From Nonomuraea typhae (lineage in GTDB: Bacteria; Actinomycetota; Actinomycetes; Streptosporangiales; Streptosporangiaceae), in NCBI RefSeq assembly GCF_009760925.1, contig NZ_VRLV01000012.1:186001-250000 (forward strand): 64,000 nucleotides of DNA. The letters are read 5' to 3'. The position numbers were made by a program, and so were the translations under genes. Numbering within the stretch: position 1 is the stretch's first letter; each line of letters starts with the position of its first letter. Below are positions 1 to 8,519 of this stretch, piece by piece. Below the pieces are notes generated by a model, which ran no database searches, was not told where the DNA came from, and saw only the letters and a program-made list of their open reading frames with translations.

Positions 1-72
1 ATCGACCGCTACACCGCGGCCACGAAAGCCGAGTGCGCCGCAGAAGAGGCCGGAGCCAAGTGGATTGGCTGA
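1..72 (+). CDS. 3' end of a gene entering from the left
   Basis: An open frame runs from base 1 to a TGA at 70-72 and gives a 23-residue C-terminus that is Ala/Glu/Lys-rich and ends AGAKWIG. A GTG at 60 in another frame starts the next gene and overlaps this stop, a common arrangement for translationally coupled genes. The fragment is too short to identify. Confidence 0.4.
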   Translation: MDRYTAATKAECAAEEAGAKWIG

Positions 73-437
73 GCTGGCCGGACGGCGACAGCGTTGAGGG
101 CACCTCTCGCATCGTGTCGCTGAACCCCAGCAAGGCCGAGCGGCGTGAACAGGCTCGCAGGCAGTTGCGGACCATGCTGACCGGGGCCGGGCTGCGGTGC
201 CTGCTGGACATCGCCTGTGCGCGACAGCACCGGGTAGGAGAGGTCTGGGCCACCGCCGAGGGTCCGGTGTACGTCGCGCGGATCCGCTATGAACGAATCG
301 GCTGCAACGCGGTCGGCGAGGCCCGCAGCGTTAAGCACGAGCAGCTGATCTACGTCGACGACCTGAGTGACTCGACCTCATGGCTGGAGCATCCGGACCG
401 GCTCCCGGCGGGGGTGCCGCTGCCGGAACGTCTATGA
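60..437 (+). CDS. hypothetical protein, 125 aa
   Basis: The frame encodes a soluble basic protein without signal peptide or membrane segment. I chose GTG at 60 because it overlaps the upstream stop and has a GAGG-type ribosome site about 8 bases before it; an ATG at 33 would lie deep inside the upstream frame. No family is recognised. It is followed by a hairpin terminator at 532-578. Confidence 0.5.
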   Translation: MDWLSWPDGDSVEGTSRIVSLNPSKAERREQARRQLRTMLTGAGLRCLLDIACARQHRVGEVWATAEGPVYVARIRYERIGCNAVGEARSVKHEQLIYVDDLSDSTSWLEHPDRLPAGVPLPERL

Positions 438-531
438 ACTCACATGTAGCGCGTCTGTCGCGAGGTAACTTTGAACTCGACATAGCCTCGTCCGTACGGT
501 CGTAGACCTATGTCGCCTCGAAAACGACACG

Positions 532-578
532 GCCCCGCTCTTCTCCCCGCTCCGGCAGGGGAGGAGGCGGGGCTTCTT
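532..578 (+). terminator. hairpin terminator
   Basis: GCCCCGC and GCGGGGC arms plus an inner CCCC/GGGG pair form a long GC-rich stem around GCTCCGGCA, followed by TTCTT. It sits between the rightward gene ending at 437 and the leftward peptide gene ending at 602, so it may serve both. Confidence 0.6.
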
Positions 579-601
579 CACGTTGTGCGCCTACGCCACA
601 G

Positions 602-850
602 CTAGAAGTAGAGGAACCGCTTCGACGATGTCGGTAGGGCCGGGCACCATGGTGGCGTGCAGGTGGCCTCCGGTGCCGGCTGCCGGGCGTCCTGCGTCAG
701 GTTGCCGCAGTTGGGCGGTACGCACAGTGTGAGCGCTGGCACTGGCACACGTGATGCCTCCCAGGGCAGGGCATTGGCTGGATAGATTCCGGCGATCATC
801 GCGAAGGCTATTGCCGCTGTGGTGACGCTCAGCCGGTAGGTGTTCCGCAT
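602..850 (-). CDS. small secreted cysteine-containing peptide, 82 aa
   Basis: The product has a clear Sec signal (basic N-terminus MRNTYR, hydrophobic AAIAFAMIAGI, then ANA-L) and a short mature part with CVPPNC and CTPPWC motifs that ends in the aromatic tail RFLYF. ATG at 850 has an AAAGGA ribosome site at good spacing. It is one of three tandem leftward small secreted peptide genes (602, 932, 1186), each with an aromatic C-terminal region. No known family is recognised; extracellular release is inferred from the signal. Confidence 0.6.
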   Translation of the reverse strand: MRNTYRLSVTTAAIAFAMIAGIYPANALPWEASRVPVPALTLCVPPNCGNLTQDARQPAPEATCTPPWCPALPTSSKRFLYF

Positions 851-875
851 GGGTGTCCTTTCTCGGGGCCACGGC

Positions 876-904
876 TGCCTTGCCCCCTTCGGGGAGGCAG
901 GGCA
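876..904 (-). terminator. imperfect hairpin between peptide genes
   Basis: TGCCTTGCCCCC and GGGGAGGCAGGGCA form an imperfect stem with a TTC loop just downstream of the gene ending at 932 and ahead of the 850 start. There is no T tract, so it is only a possible terminator or mRNA-stabilising hairpin. Confidence 0.35.
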
Positions 905-931
905 TCTTTGTGCTGTCCGGCTACGCGGCGG

Positions 932-1183
932 TTAGAAGTAGGCGAAGTACCAGCCGCCGAGTGACCAGTCGCAGGGGGAGACGGTGTAGCCCTGCTCCTC
1001 CATGAGGCCGGCAGCTATGGCGCATGAGCCGTACTCGGCGAAGGGGCCCATCACACCTAGTTGAGCCTTGGGCGTGGTTGTGGCTGGGGCGGCCACAGTT
1101 GAGGCTGATGCGGGCGCAGGAGCCGCTGCAAGCAGGGCGCCGGCCGCCAGAGCGGTGGCGGCGATGAGCCGAGAGAAACCCAT
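932..1183 (-). CDS. small secreted peptide, 83 aa, two cysteines
   Basis: The N-terminus (MGFSRLIAATALAAGALLAA) is a typical signal peptide ending near ASAS. The mature part holds C-A-I-A-A, a GYTVSPC motif and the terminal aromatic cluster GWYFAYF. ATG at 1183 is preceded by AAGGGG at 5-6 bases; a GTG at 1189 overlaps the upstream stop but leaves less room for that site. It shares the pattern C-x2-A..GY-x-V-x-P..C..W(Y/W)F with the broken gene at 1186-1512, which suggests a tandem duplication. Function unknown. Confidence 0.6.
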   Translation of the reverse strand: MGFSRLIAATALAAGALLAAAPAPASASTVAAPATTTPKAQLGVMGPFAEYGSCAIAAGLMEEQGYTVSPCDWSLGGWYFAYF

Positions 1184-1185
1184 GA

Positions 1186-1512
1186 TCACCCCTTCGGGGT
1201 TGAGTCATGACGCTGGGCGGGCTGCCAGTCGTCCTCGAGCCAGTACTCGAACCACCACCATGGCCGGCGGCGTAGTTGCATCCTTCGCGGGGCCGAACCG
1301 GGTAGCCATCGCGGGCTCTGCCGCCCATGGCGAAGAGGCAATCTAGCTTGCTGTTCCAGTAGCCCTGAGGCACCCACATGCCGCCGCTTGTGGATGTAGG
1401 CGCGGTCTTGGTCGTCTCGAGGATCGAGCTGGCGGCTTGGGCTGGGCCGGCCATGGGCACCAGTTACGGCGGCGGCCAGCGCGGTGCCTGCGACAAGTCG
1501 GGTTAAACGCAT
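1186..1512 (-). pseudogene. small secreted peptide gene with two compensating frame breaks
   Basis: ATG at 1512 has a strong GGGGG ribosome site and begins MRLTRLVAGTALAAAV. The rest of the signal (MAGPAQAASS) continues one frame away, as if one G is extra in the GGG at 1455-1457. The mature part (GGMWVPQGYWNSKLDC, then GYPVRP..GCNY) switches back near 1255-1270 to a frame ending WWWFEYW. With both repairs it aligns with the neighbour at 932. Codon 3 is a rare TTA leucine. It may be a decaying gene or contain assembly errors; both breaks restore the same downstream frame. Confidence 0.5.
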
Positions 1513-1825
1513 GATGTTCCCCCGTTGAGTGGCGATCTGGTGTGCGCTTCCAGCGCTAGCACCGCCCAGTTGATGGGGATCGGTGCCGTGGAGCCGATCT
1601 ATCAACGCTGATCAACTCAGCGTGCACATCCCACGCTAGGAACCGTCGTCCGGTTTGCTCTACGACTTTCACGCGTGCTTGAAAGTCCCAGGCCAGAGGT
1701 GTGCCACACGAGGGCTTCTTTGTGTGTGAGGAACGCACGGGTACCGATGATGTGCGCCTCTGGGCTGCCGTGCGGCTTCGGTCTATCGTCCGCGCAGGAC
1801 GAAGATCGAGCGAAGGGGGCTCCAT
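1513..1825. other. divergent intergenic region between peptide genes
   Basis: This 313-base gap separates the leftward gene starting at 1512 from the rightward gene starting at 1826. It holds the 63-bp promoter-like repeat at 1630-1692. I see no convincing gene in it; the remainder is untranslated leader and, near 1826, an AAGGGGG ribosome site. Confidence 0.5.
1630..1692 (-). promoter_or_regulatory. 63-bp promoter-like element, copy 1, with palindrome
   Basis: The same 63 bases occur at 13258-13320 with only about five mismatches and no length change. Each copy contains the inverted repeat GACTTTCA-N8-TGAAAGTC and, read leftward, ends in GGTTCCTAGCGTGGG, where TAGCGT fits an actinobacterial -10 box. 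Both copies lie upstream of a leftward small secreted peptide gene (118 bases before 1512; 84 bases before 13174). I infer a shared promoter with an operator just upstream. Confidence 0.55.
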
Positions 1826-2122
1826 ATGATCACTGCGGTCAGAACCCTTGCCGCCGCTGCACTAGCCACCGTCGCCCTGGCGGTGTCCGTCCCGGCCGCG
1901 AACGCATCCTCCTCCGGCTACTGGACCTGCTCGGACGGCGACTACGTCTTCATCTCCGACGGTTGGGGCTACAACGTCTACGGGGACGGATGCGTCGGCC
2001 AGGGGTCGGGCGACGGCCCCATCATCCTCACCTCGGGCTACTGGGCCGGCTCCTACTACTGCCTCGACACGCGGGTGTGGGGCGGCGGCTTCGTGCAAGG
2101 CATGCACTGCGTCCCGTTCTAG
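1826..2122 (+). CDS. secreted four-cysteine aromatic peptide, 98 aa
   Basis: A signal peptide (MITAVRTLAAAALATVALAV, cleavage near ANA-SS) precedes a mature region rich in Gly, Tyr and Trp with four cysteines: YWTCSDG, YNVYGDGC, SYYC and MHC. It aligns along its length with the protein at 15957 (W-x-C-x2-G, YN(I/V)-x-G-x2-C-x-G, a W then Cys, and a final Cys near the C-terminus). ATG at 1826 follows GAAGGGGG. Two disulfides are likely. No named family is recognised. Confidence 0.65.
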   Translation: MITAVRTLAAAALATVALAVSVPAANASSSGYWTCSDGDYVFISDGWGYNVYGDGCVGQGSGDGPIILTSGYWAGSYYCLDTRVWGGGFVQGMHCVPF

Positions 2123-2242
2123 GGGCTGGGCGGTGTCGGTGTCCGGCCGCCGGGCCTGCGCGCCCTGACGGCCGGACTGGTCCCTCGCCGTAGGGGCCGC
2201 CCGCCCCTACTGGTTTATGGGCGTTCCAAATACGGGATAGGT

Positions 2243-3350
2243 TCACACCGGCTTGTCCTCATCCGGACACAGCAGAGCCCCGCCCGTGACTCGTGGAGCG
2301 GCGCCGGTCCGGACTTTGGAGGCGTCCTCGCGGTAGGTGACGTCGCGGATGTGGTGTAGCGCCTCGACGTTCCAGTGGCTGCGGATCAGGGTGGCGATGT
2401 GGGCGTGGGTGGCCAGGCCGGGCGGCAGGCTGGCGATGGCGTAGATCGTGACGATGGTGGTCTTGCCGGTCTTGTGATCGGTGCGGCGGCGTTTGACCTG
2501 GATGGCCTGGACGGCGTGGGGGAAGGACAGGCCGGGCCGGACCATGCAGATCTTCATGCGGCGGATCTCGCGGCGGCCGTGTCCGCGTTCGTCGGTGCGG
2601 TCGTTCAGGAACGCCTCGCGCCAGGGCAGGGCCTTGAGCCGCCGGTGGAGGGTGGGCTGGTTGCCCTTGACGATGAACAGGTAGTGACCGCCCGCGGCGA
2701 CGATCTGGCGGGCGTGTTCCTGCTGGGTGTGCAGGGCGTCGGCGGTGACCACCGAGTTGGTCAGGTCGAGGTCGGACAGCAGGGGTGCGAAGGCGAGGAT
2801 CTCGTTGCTTTCGGCCACGATCTGGGCTTGGGCGGCCACGACCTGGGTGTCGTGGCGGGTGGCGGCGAGCAGGTGGGTGACGGTGCCGTCGCTGATGCGG
2901 CTGCCGCGTAGGGTCTTACCGTCGACGGCCAAGCCGGTGATCGCCGGCCGGCGGGTGAGGCGGTTCGTGCCGGCCTCGGGTGGGGCGACGGTGCGCGTGG
3001 CCAGGTAGGCGCAGGTCGCGGAGTCGAATGCGTCACCGTCCAGGCGGGATAGGAGTCTTCCCAGCGTGCTGGCGGCCAGTCGTGCCGTGCCGGGCAGACC
3101 GGCCCGGGCGCGCAGGGTGGGATCGCATCCGGTGATGACCCGGGTGATCTGTGCCAGGGAGGTCGCGCCGCCGTGCACGGCAATCAGTGATAAGGCGAGC
3201 AGCGGGCCGAGCCGGTAGCGGCGTCCGCGGCGGCTGCGCGGGTCGGGCACCGTCTCCAACATCGCGGCCAGCGTGGGGCAGGTCGGTCAGCGGGCGGGAG
3301 GGCGTGACGTGCTCCCGGTGGCCGGCGAGCACGTCGATCGGGGATGGCAC
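2243..3350 (-). pseudogene. ISAs1-type transposase, frame-broken and C-terminally truncated
   Basis: The body shows ISAs1 signatures: VPDPRSRRGRRYRLG, the DDE core AVDGKTLRGS, VVTADALHTQ, IVKGNQP, and SHWNVEALHHIRDVTYREDAS. The family N-terminus (from GTG 3350, PIDVLAGHREHV..PLTDLP) lies one frame away and rejoins TLAAMLETVPDP if one G is removed from the GGGG at 3275-3278. After VRTGAAPRV the frame ends in unrelated residues, so roughly the last 30-40 residues usual for the family are missing. I could not find terminal inverted repeats. It is an inactive IS remnant. Confidence 0.75.
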
Positions 3351-3360
3351 GCGGACGCGG

Positions 3361-3406
3361 CCCCTGTTCTTGATCGACTGGCTTAGACAACCGACGATCA
3401 TCAGGG
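3361..3406. repeat. imperfect inverted repeat upstream of the transposase
   Basis: CCCCTG..TGATCG at 3361-3376 is answered by CGATCA..CAGGGG at 3395-3406 around an 18-base centre. It lies just before the broken transposase start and could be part of an IS end or an operator; I cannot decide. Confidence 0.3.
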
Positions 3407-3555
3407 GTCGCGTTTGTTATCTGTCCGCTGGGGTTCTTCAGGCTCGTGTCCCGGCCCGCCTCTTCACCGACGGCGGCCAATCGCTGCACCCATCGTCATC
3501 GCCACCATCAGCGGCAAGGGGGGCGCGGGCTGATCGTCCACTCAGGTGGCAGCCA

Positions 3556-4539
3556 TCAAGAGAGCTGGTCGGCGACGAGGTCTGCGGCCCTGAGCGGGTC
3601 CCCGCCCGCGCGGTCACGGAGCTGCTCGACCGACCAGTGGTATGTGTCATCGCACGCCGACAGGGTGAGCCCAGGTTCGCATATCTCGCCGTGCACGCCG
3701 AAGTCGAGGCCGGGCATATGGCTGTGCAGCGCCTGGGTCAGGTCGGCGGCGAAGGCATCGCGAGCGGCGCGCGCCTCAGAATTACACTCGCGCAGTGCCT
3801 CGGCGACGTCGTCGCCCACGTAGTCCTCCAGGTACGGCACCAGCGCCGGATCCCCCAGGCACGCGACCGCCGTGAACATCCTGCCGCTGACCCCGCCCCT
3901 GTCCAGGATTCGCTCCACGTGCGGTGCGATCTGGCGATCCCGACGGCGGGCCAGCCCGGCAATGGCCTCCTCACGCGCCTCGGTGTATTGATCATCGACA
4001 CGTGCCCACAATGCCTCCCGGATCGCCGTGCTGTCGGCCTGGCACTGCGTTCCCAAGGCGAACGTCGCCCAGTCACGTACCTCATCCTCGGGATCGGCGC
4101 TCAGCCGGATCAGCGCCTCGATCACGGCATCGTCTTCCTCGCAGCCCATCGGCAGCGACCACGCGACGTAGTAGCGGACGTCCTCATCAGGATGATCGGC
4201 CATGCGCAGCAGCTCCGGCACGGCTCGTTCATCACCCGTGCAGCCCAACGCCCGCGCGATTGCGGCCTGGACGGAATGATCGGTCTCCGACGGGATCAGG
4301 TCCAGGCATGCGGACAGCACCCGATCCGGCAACGACTCGTCGGTGTGCACCAGGCAACCCAGCAGGTCAAAGCCGATCTTTCGCTCGGCCGCATCGAGCG
4401 ACCTCACCATTGTGAAGCCCAGCTCGGAGGCGGTCTCCGGGTCCTCCGTGGCCTTCGTCACCAGTTGCCACGCCTGGTCGTGGTCGCCCGGGTGGGTGGC
4501 GTTCCTGGCGAGCTCGACCGCCTCGGCGATGAGTTCCAT
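3556..4539 (-). CDS. HEAT-repeat protein, 327 aa
   Basis: Residues about 50-230 form several helical HEAT-like units with the pattern D-x-(D/E)-x-VR-x-(W/Y)-A, such as DHPDEDVRYYVAWSLP and ADPEDEVRDWATFALG. The acidic, soluble protein carries no signal peptide. Such proteins act as protein-binding scaffolds; no partner is visible here. I prefer ATG at 4539 (MELIAEAVELARN). The frame stays open upstream to 4695, but that part is Arg-rich and repeat-free; the ribosome site is weak for every start. Confidence 0.6.
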   Translation of the reverse strand: MELIAEAVELARNATHPGDHDQAWQLVTKATEDPETASELGFTMVRSLDAAERKIGFDLLGCLVHTDESLPDRVLSACLDLIPSETDHSVQAAIARALGCTGDERAVPELLRMADHPDEDVRYYVAWSLPMGCEEDDAVIEALIRLSADPEDEVRDWATFALGTQCQADSTAIREALWARVDDQYTEAREEAIAGLARRRDRQIAPHVERILDRGGVSGRMFTAVACLGDPALVPYLEDYVGDDVAEALRECNSEARAARDAFAADLTQALHSHMPGLDFGVHGEICEPGLTLSACDDTYHWSVEQLRDRAGGDPLRAADLVADQLS

Positions 4540-4691
4540 GAGGCGGATGGTCGCATGCCGTGCGCCGTTCAGCCATTCGTTTTCTTCAGGGCGGGTTCTT
4601 CTCCCTGGCCGCTCAGTCTGGCGTTCGTGACGACGGCCCAGGGACGTCTCACTGATCGAGAACGCTTCAGCCCTGGGATCCGTCAGGAATG

Positions 4692-5792
4692 TCACGACGC
4701 CAGATAGTCGAGGACGAAGCCACAGACGAAGAGATAGAAGCCGAGCCAGCGCAATGGGTGGGCAGGTGGATCACGGTCGAGAAGATCCCGCTGCCACTCA
4801 GTGACCGCACGTATCGGCATGTAGATGAGCTGCAACCATGCCTCATACAGCTGCTTTGGCCGGATGGCCATCAGTGCCATCAGCGCCATCATGCTAAGGC
4901 CCGTCGCGAGGCGAAACCCATCACTCTTCGGAAGTAGATCGCCCACGCTGAGCGCGAGCCATGCAAACGCCAGGATCAACAGCGTCGCCATACCAACCCC
5001 GTTCACAACCCGGCGCCGTTGCCGGGCCTTGCGAAGGCGAAACGCTTGTTCGGGAGATAGATCTCGCTCCACGAGATCACGCGCCATAGATGCGAGCCGT
5101 CGTTCCTGATGGTGATCAATGACGATGTCGATGAACTGCGCGCGGATCGCCTCGTACTCCTGTTGTGAGAATGGCGATTCTGGTGGAACCCGCGCAATTT
5201 TTGCCAACATTGGTGAGCCCCGTCGCGCTTCATTCCTGGGGCCCAGCACCACCGGGGTGGTGATCACATGCTCGCGGAGCCAGTTCTCCGCGGCCAGAAA
5301 CTCGTAAACGCTTCTGCGTTCAGAGATTCTCGGATCGATATCCTGGAGTCGCTTTCCGGCCCGCTCGCCGACCTTGCGCAGCGTTTCTGCCGGGATAAGA
5401 TCGAGAAGAACGGCGAGGCCGGCGATGAACTGGAGCCCTTTCCCGATTCGCCCCCACCACAGCATCGGGGCAAAGCCCAGCCTGGCGTCCTTCGTCTCGC
5501 TTCCGGCCAACCAGGTCGCGAGGACATCCGTCAAGCCATGGCCTAGACCCCACACAATCGCGATGACGGCCACTCCGCCGTACAGGTAACGGCGCGTCCT
5601 CTTGCGCGTCTTGTCGCTGAGGCTGCGCCACAGCTTGATCCATGGCTTGGCCAGCACAACGATCACGAGGACGGCGAGGATGCCTAGGAAGAAGCCGTAC
5701 GCGAGCCAGTCGTTTTCGACTACGTACACGGTCATCCACGCAATCACACCCACCATCAGGATGTAGACCGCTCGATGCTTCGACACCTTCAC
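4692..5792 (-). CDS. multi-pass membrane protein, about 366 aa
   Basis: Hydrophobic segments near the N-terminus (YILMVGVIAWMTVYVV and YGFFLGILAVLVIVVLA), around 90-110, and in the C-terminal half (TLLILAFAWLALSVG, MMALMALMA, LGFYLFVCGFVLDYL) flank a charged cytoplasmic-looking middle with SPFSQQEYEAIRAQFIDIV. GTG at 5792 or 5786 are both possible; neither has a strong ribosome site, and the upstream in-frame stretch looks non-coding. No family is recognised. Confidence 0.5.
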   Translation of the reverse strand: MKVSKHRAVYILMVGVIAWMTVYVVENDWLAYGFFLGILAVLVIVVLAKPWIKLWRSLSDKTRKRTRRYLYGGVAVIAIVWGLGHGLTDVLATWLAGSETKDARLGFAPMLWWGRIGKGLQFIAGLAVLLDLIPAETLRKVGERAGKRLQDIDPRISERRSVYEFLAAENWLREHVITTPVVLGPRNEARRGSPMLAKIARVPPESPFSQQEYEAIRAQFIDIVIDHHQERRLASMARDLVERDLSPEQAFRLRKARQRRRVVNGVGMATLLILAFAWLALSVGDLLPKSDGFRLATGLSMMALMALMAIRPKQLYEAWLQLIYMPIRAVTEWQRDLLDRDPPAHPLRWLGFYLFVCGFVLDYLAS

Positions 5793-6016
5793 AGGAAAGC
5801 GCCTGCATCGCCTGCTTGCACATGCCATCCGCAGACAGGACGATGACATTTCGGCTACGAAACGATCAGAGCAAGGCGCGCTCTGAGGTCCCGTCCAAAG
5901 CCCAGCGTCCGGCAACTCGGCTCGGCCTCGGAATCGTCCGTGCACGGTAAACGAGGTGTACTGGGATTTACTACGCCAGGCTAGCTCCTGGGGCATCTAC
6001 GGCAGGTGAGGGGTAG

Positions 6017-6157
6017 CCTCGTACGCTGGTCGAGCTTGAAGCCGGCACCGGGTTGGCACGGGACACTCTCTGCAAGGCGGTCCTGGTCCTCAAGGACAAG
6101 GGCCTGGTGCAGACCGTCAAGGGCATGGGCATCTATGTGATCTCGTGGGAGACTTGA
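6017..6157 (+). pseudogene. C-terminal relic of a GntR-type winged-helix regulator
   Basis: The frame reads LVELEAGTGLARDTLCKAV, LKDKGLVQTVKGMG and IYVISWET before TGA. This matches the recognition helix and wing of GntR regulators (E-x2-TGLARDT-x2-KA, L-x2-KGLV-x-TV-x-G-x-G-x-YV). In the same frame upstream, LAPGASTAGEG is followed by an in-frame TAG at 6014-6016, and no start or N-terminus remains. It converges on the methyltransferase ending at 6168. Confidence 0.55.
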
Positions 6158-6167
6158 CCGTTGTCGC

Positions 6168-7364
6168 TCACGGGCCGACGACTTCGACGATCCGCCAGGG
6201 CAGGTCGATCCACAGGTACTGGCCGGCCGGGCTGACGGTGATGCCGAACCGCTCTGGTGTGGGGCGCCCGGCACGGAGCCACGCCATGAACGCGCGCTCC
6301 ACCTCTTCCCACACGCGTCGGCCGCCGCCCTGGGTGACCTGGACTTCGGTCCTGCCGTAAGGCCCTGCGGCTGTGGCCCAGCTGTCGCCTTGCGTATCCC
6401 CGGCACGGGCGGTGAAGACGGACACGCCATCGCTTCGGGGATGCTCCCAGCCGTGGTCGTACACGGCTACCTCGGGTGCCGCGCCGGCCAGGTACACCTG
6501 AAATCCCTTGGAGAGCGCGTTGGTCACTGCCGCAGGATCGAGCCGGCTCTCGGTCACCTGCACGTCGATCGGGCGTGAGTCCATCGGTCCGAGACGAGCA
6601 GGCTGACGCATGAGCATGTAGGACGCGCCCGCGCCCAGCATGCCCATGGCGGTCCCGTCGTCGAGGACGTCGAGGCGTAGCTGGTGTCCCCAGGCGCCTG
6701 ATGGCGGCATCCAGGGCAGGACAATCACGCCGCCTGGCCGGGTCTGCTGGACCCATGCATGGGGGATCTCACGGATTCCGCAGGTGACGTGGATGCGGTC
6801 GTAGGGTCCTCGGTCGGGGCATCCGAGCGTGCCGTCGCCGACGAGGACGATCGGATCCGCGCCGGCTTCTTTGAGGTTGGCGCTGGCGACGGCGGCCACG
6901 CCTTGGTCGACTTCGATGGTGGTGACGTGGTGGTCACCGACACGCTGAGCGAGCATGGCTGCGGTCCATCCGGTGCCGGTGCCGATCTCCAGGACACGGT
7001 GGTGGGGAGCGAGGTCGAGCAGTTGGAGGAACTCGACGGCTACATGCGGGCTCGACAGCGACGATGTGGGTGAGCTGGTGGTGTCGGTGAGGGGGGCGCC
7101 GCCGTTGGCGCGCTGGGTGACGATCGCTGTGTTGGTGTAGACGGCCGTCCACCAGGCGTCGGGGTCTCGCGCCTGGTCAATGGAGTGCTCTGGCCTGTCG
7201 TCCTGAGGTGTGGCCCAGGCCCGCTGAGGCACGAAGAGATGGCGGGGGACCTTCTCCAGCGCGTCGAGCCATGGCCGGCTGTGCGGGTCAGCGGCGTCCA
7301 GGACGCCGGCGCCGAGTAGGTAGCGCGATAGGTCGGGCACGTGGGCCGCGTGGGTGTGGTTCAT
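6168..7364 (-). CDS. PCMT-like protein methyltransferase, 398 aa
   Basis: The N-terminal half is a protein-L-isoaspartate methyltransferase-type domain: VPRHLFVPQRAW, SSPHVAVEFLQLLDL, SAM motif VLEIGTGTGWTAAMLAQ, VTTIEVD, and VTCGIREIPHAW..RPGG. The C-terminal half is an extension ending SPAGQYLWIDLPWRIVEVVG. Enzymes of about 400 residues with this layout accompany actinobacterial RiPP loci, and PIMT homologues are known to form aspartimide in lanthipeptide, graspetide and imiditide pathways. ATG at 7364 lies 4 bases after the radical SAM stop, so the two are one operon. A role on a peptide is inferred. Confidence 0.75.
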   Translation of the reverse strand: MNHTHAAHVPDLSRYLLGAGVLDAADPHSRPWLDALEKVPRHLFVPQRAWATPQDDRPEHSIDQARDPDAWWTAVYTNTAIVTQRANGGAPLTDTTSSPTSSLSSPHVAVEFLQLLDLAPHHRVLEIGTGTGWTAAMLAQRVGDHHVTTIEVDQGVAAVASANLKEAGADPIVLVGDGTLGCPDRGPYDRIHVTCGIREIPHAWVQQTRPGGVIVLPWMPPSGAWGHQLRLDVLDDGTAMGMLGAGASYMLMRQPARLGPMDSRPIDVQVTESRLDPAAVTNALSKGFQVYLAGAAPEVAVYDHGWEHPRSDGVSVFTARAGDTQGDSWATAAGPYGRTEVQVTQGGGRRVWEEVERAFMAWLRAGRPTPERFGITVSPAGQYLWIDLPWRIVEVVGP

Positions 7365-7368
7365 CCGT

Positions 7369-8301
7369 CTACTTCTGCTTGGGCTGGCACTTGAAGTTCG
7401 GGTTGCACTGCGGGTCGACTGGCTGGTTCGGGGTGCACTTCTGTTTCGGCGTGCAGCCGTCGCCGCCGCCGGGTTCGTTGACGCCGGGGTTGCAGCCGGG
7501 GGTGCAGTTCGGCTCGCATGGCCGCGAACCGGCGGCGTTGACGGCGGGCAGGATCTGCTGGTGTGAGAGCTGGCGCGTGGCTGCCACCAGCGACGGTAGA
7601 CCCGCGGTGCGGACGTTGCCAGCGGAAAGCCAGCGCGACATCGGGCAGGGGATGACCGATCCGTCGGGCAGGATCGCCGCGACGCCGTCGCCGCATCGGC
7701 CACACAGCTCGGAGGCGTCGCATGGCGTATGGGCGGGCCGGCCGAGGAGCCTCACGTGGTCGATGCCGACCCTGGTCACGCCGAGGTCCGCGAGCTGCGC
7801 CATGGCCTGGTCGATGCGCTGGCCGTCGTGGATGTCGATGATGCCGACGCGGATGGGGATGCCCATGGTGACGGCCTGGGCGATGTTGCTTCGGGTTCGG
7901 TGAAGGGACGGGCGGCCGGTGATCCGGAGATGCTGTTCGGGGTCGTCGGTGTAGTAGGACGTCGCGAGTCGTACGCCGGGCTGGGCGAACACCTCCCACA
8001 GGGCGGGGGAGACGTGGACGAGGTTGGAATACACCTCGACATGGAGGCGGCGGCCGAGCGCGCAGGTGATCAGGGTACGCAGGTCGGGGTGCAGGGTGGG
8101 TTCGCCGCCGATGAACTGAACCATACGGGCGCCAAGCTGAGCGGCCTGGTCGAGCGCGGTGATCCAGTCGGTGAGGGTCATGCTGCCGTGGGTGCCAGCT
8201 GGGCCGGAGTCGGCGTAGCAGTGGCCGCAGTTCAGCTGGCAGTGGCCGGTGATCTCTGCCCAGAGGAAGTCCAGGGCGGGTGTGGGTGGTGCCGTGCTCA
8301 T
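7369..8301 (-). CDS. radical SAM/SPASM-like enzyme with Cys-x-Pro tail, 310 aa
   Basis: CQLNCGHC at residues 21-28 is the CxxxCxxC site for the SAM-cleaving 4Fe-4S cluster, followed by FIGGEPTLHPDL. CDASELCGRC..DGSVIPCPMSRW near 220-245 resembles a SPASM-type auxiliary cluster region. The last 49 residues (262-310) hold seven cysteines, every one in a C-x-P motif (CEP, CTP, CNP, CTP, CTP, CNP, CQP), ending in Lys/Gln. This tail could bind more metal or act as a fused substrate. ATG at 8301 has GGAGG at 4 bases. The gene lies downstream of a hairpin-rich leader and just before the PCMT-like gene. Confidence 0.8.
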   Translation of the reverse strand: MSTAPPTPALDFLWAEITGHCQLNCGHCYADSGPAGTHGSMTLTDWITALDQAAQLGARMVQFIGGEPTLHPDLRTLITCALGRRLHVEVYSNLVHVSPALWEVFAQPGVRLATSYYTDDPEQHLRITGRPSLHRTRSNIAQAVTMGIPIRVGIIDIHDGQRIDQAMAQLADLGVTRVGIDHVRLLGRPAHTPCDASELCGRCGDGVAAILPDGSVIPCPMSRWLSAGNVRTAGLPSLVAATRQLSHQQILPAVNAAGSRPCEPNCTPGCNPGVNEPGGGDGCTPKQKCTPNQPVDPQCNPNFKCQPKQK

Positions 8302-8324
8302 AGGTCCTCCTGATGAGACGGGGT

Positions 8325-8515
8325 GCGGTCCCGCCCTACCCGGATGGGCGGGACCGCTGGCGACCAGGCCAACGGGGGATGGCCTGGTCGGGGCCCGATT
8401 CGGGCCCTTCCCGAAGTCCGGATGAGGTCGGCGGACTTCGCCGGACCGTCGGATCGGCCGGGTGCTTGGTGGGGGGCCTCGTCCCGGCACCCCCTCCGAG
8501 ACCGAAGACGAGGCC
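8325..8515 (-). promoter_or_regulatory. hairpin-rich leader of the radical SAM gene
   Basis: Five stem-loops lie head to tail in the gap upstream of the 8301 start: GCGGTCCCGCCC (8325-8336 with 8346-8357, 12 bp), CGACCAGGCCA (8361-8371 with 8380-8390, 11 bp), GGGCCCG (8391-8397 with 8401-8407), CGAAGTCCG (8412-8420 with 8432-8440) and GGCCTCGT (8475-8482 with 8508-8515). All arms are perfect. I infer a structured 5' leader (attenuator, processing site or small RNA) on the leftward transcript; the arms would also fold on the other strand. Confidence 0.5.
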
Positions 8516-8519
8516 GCTC

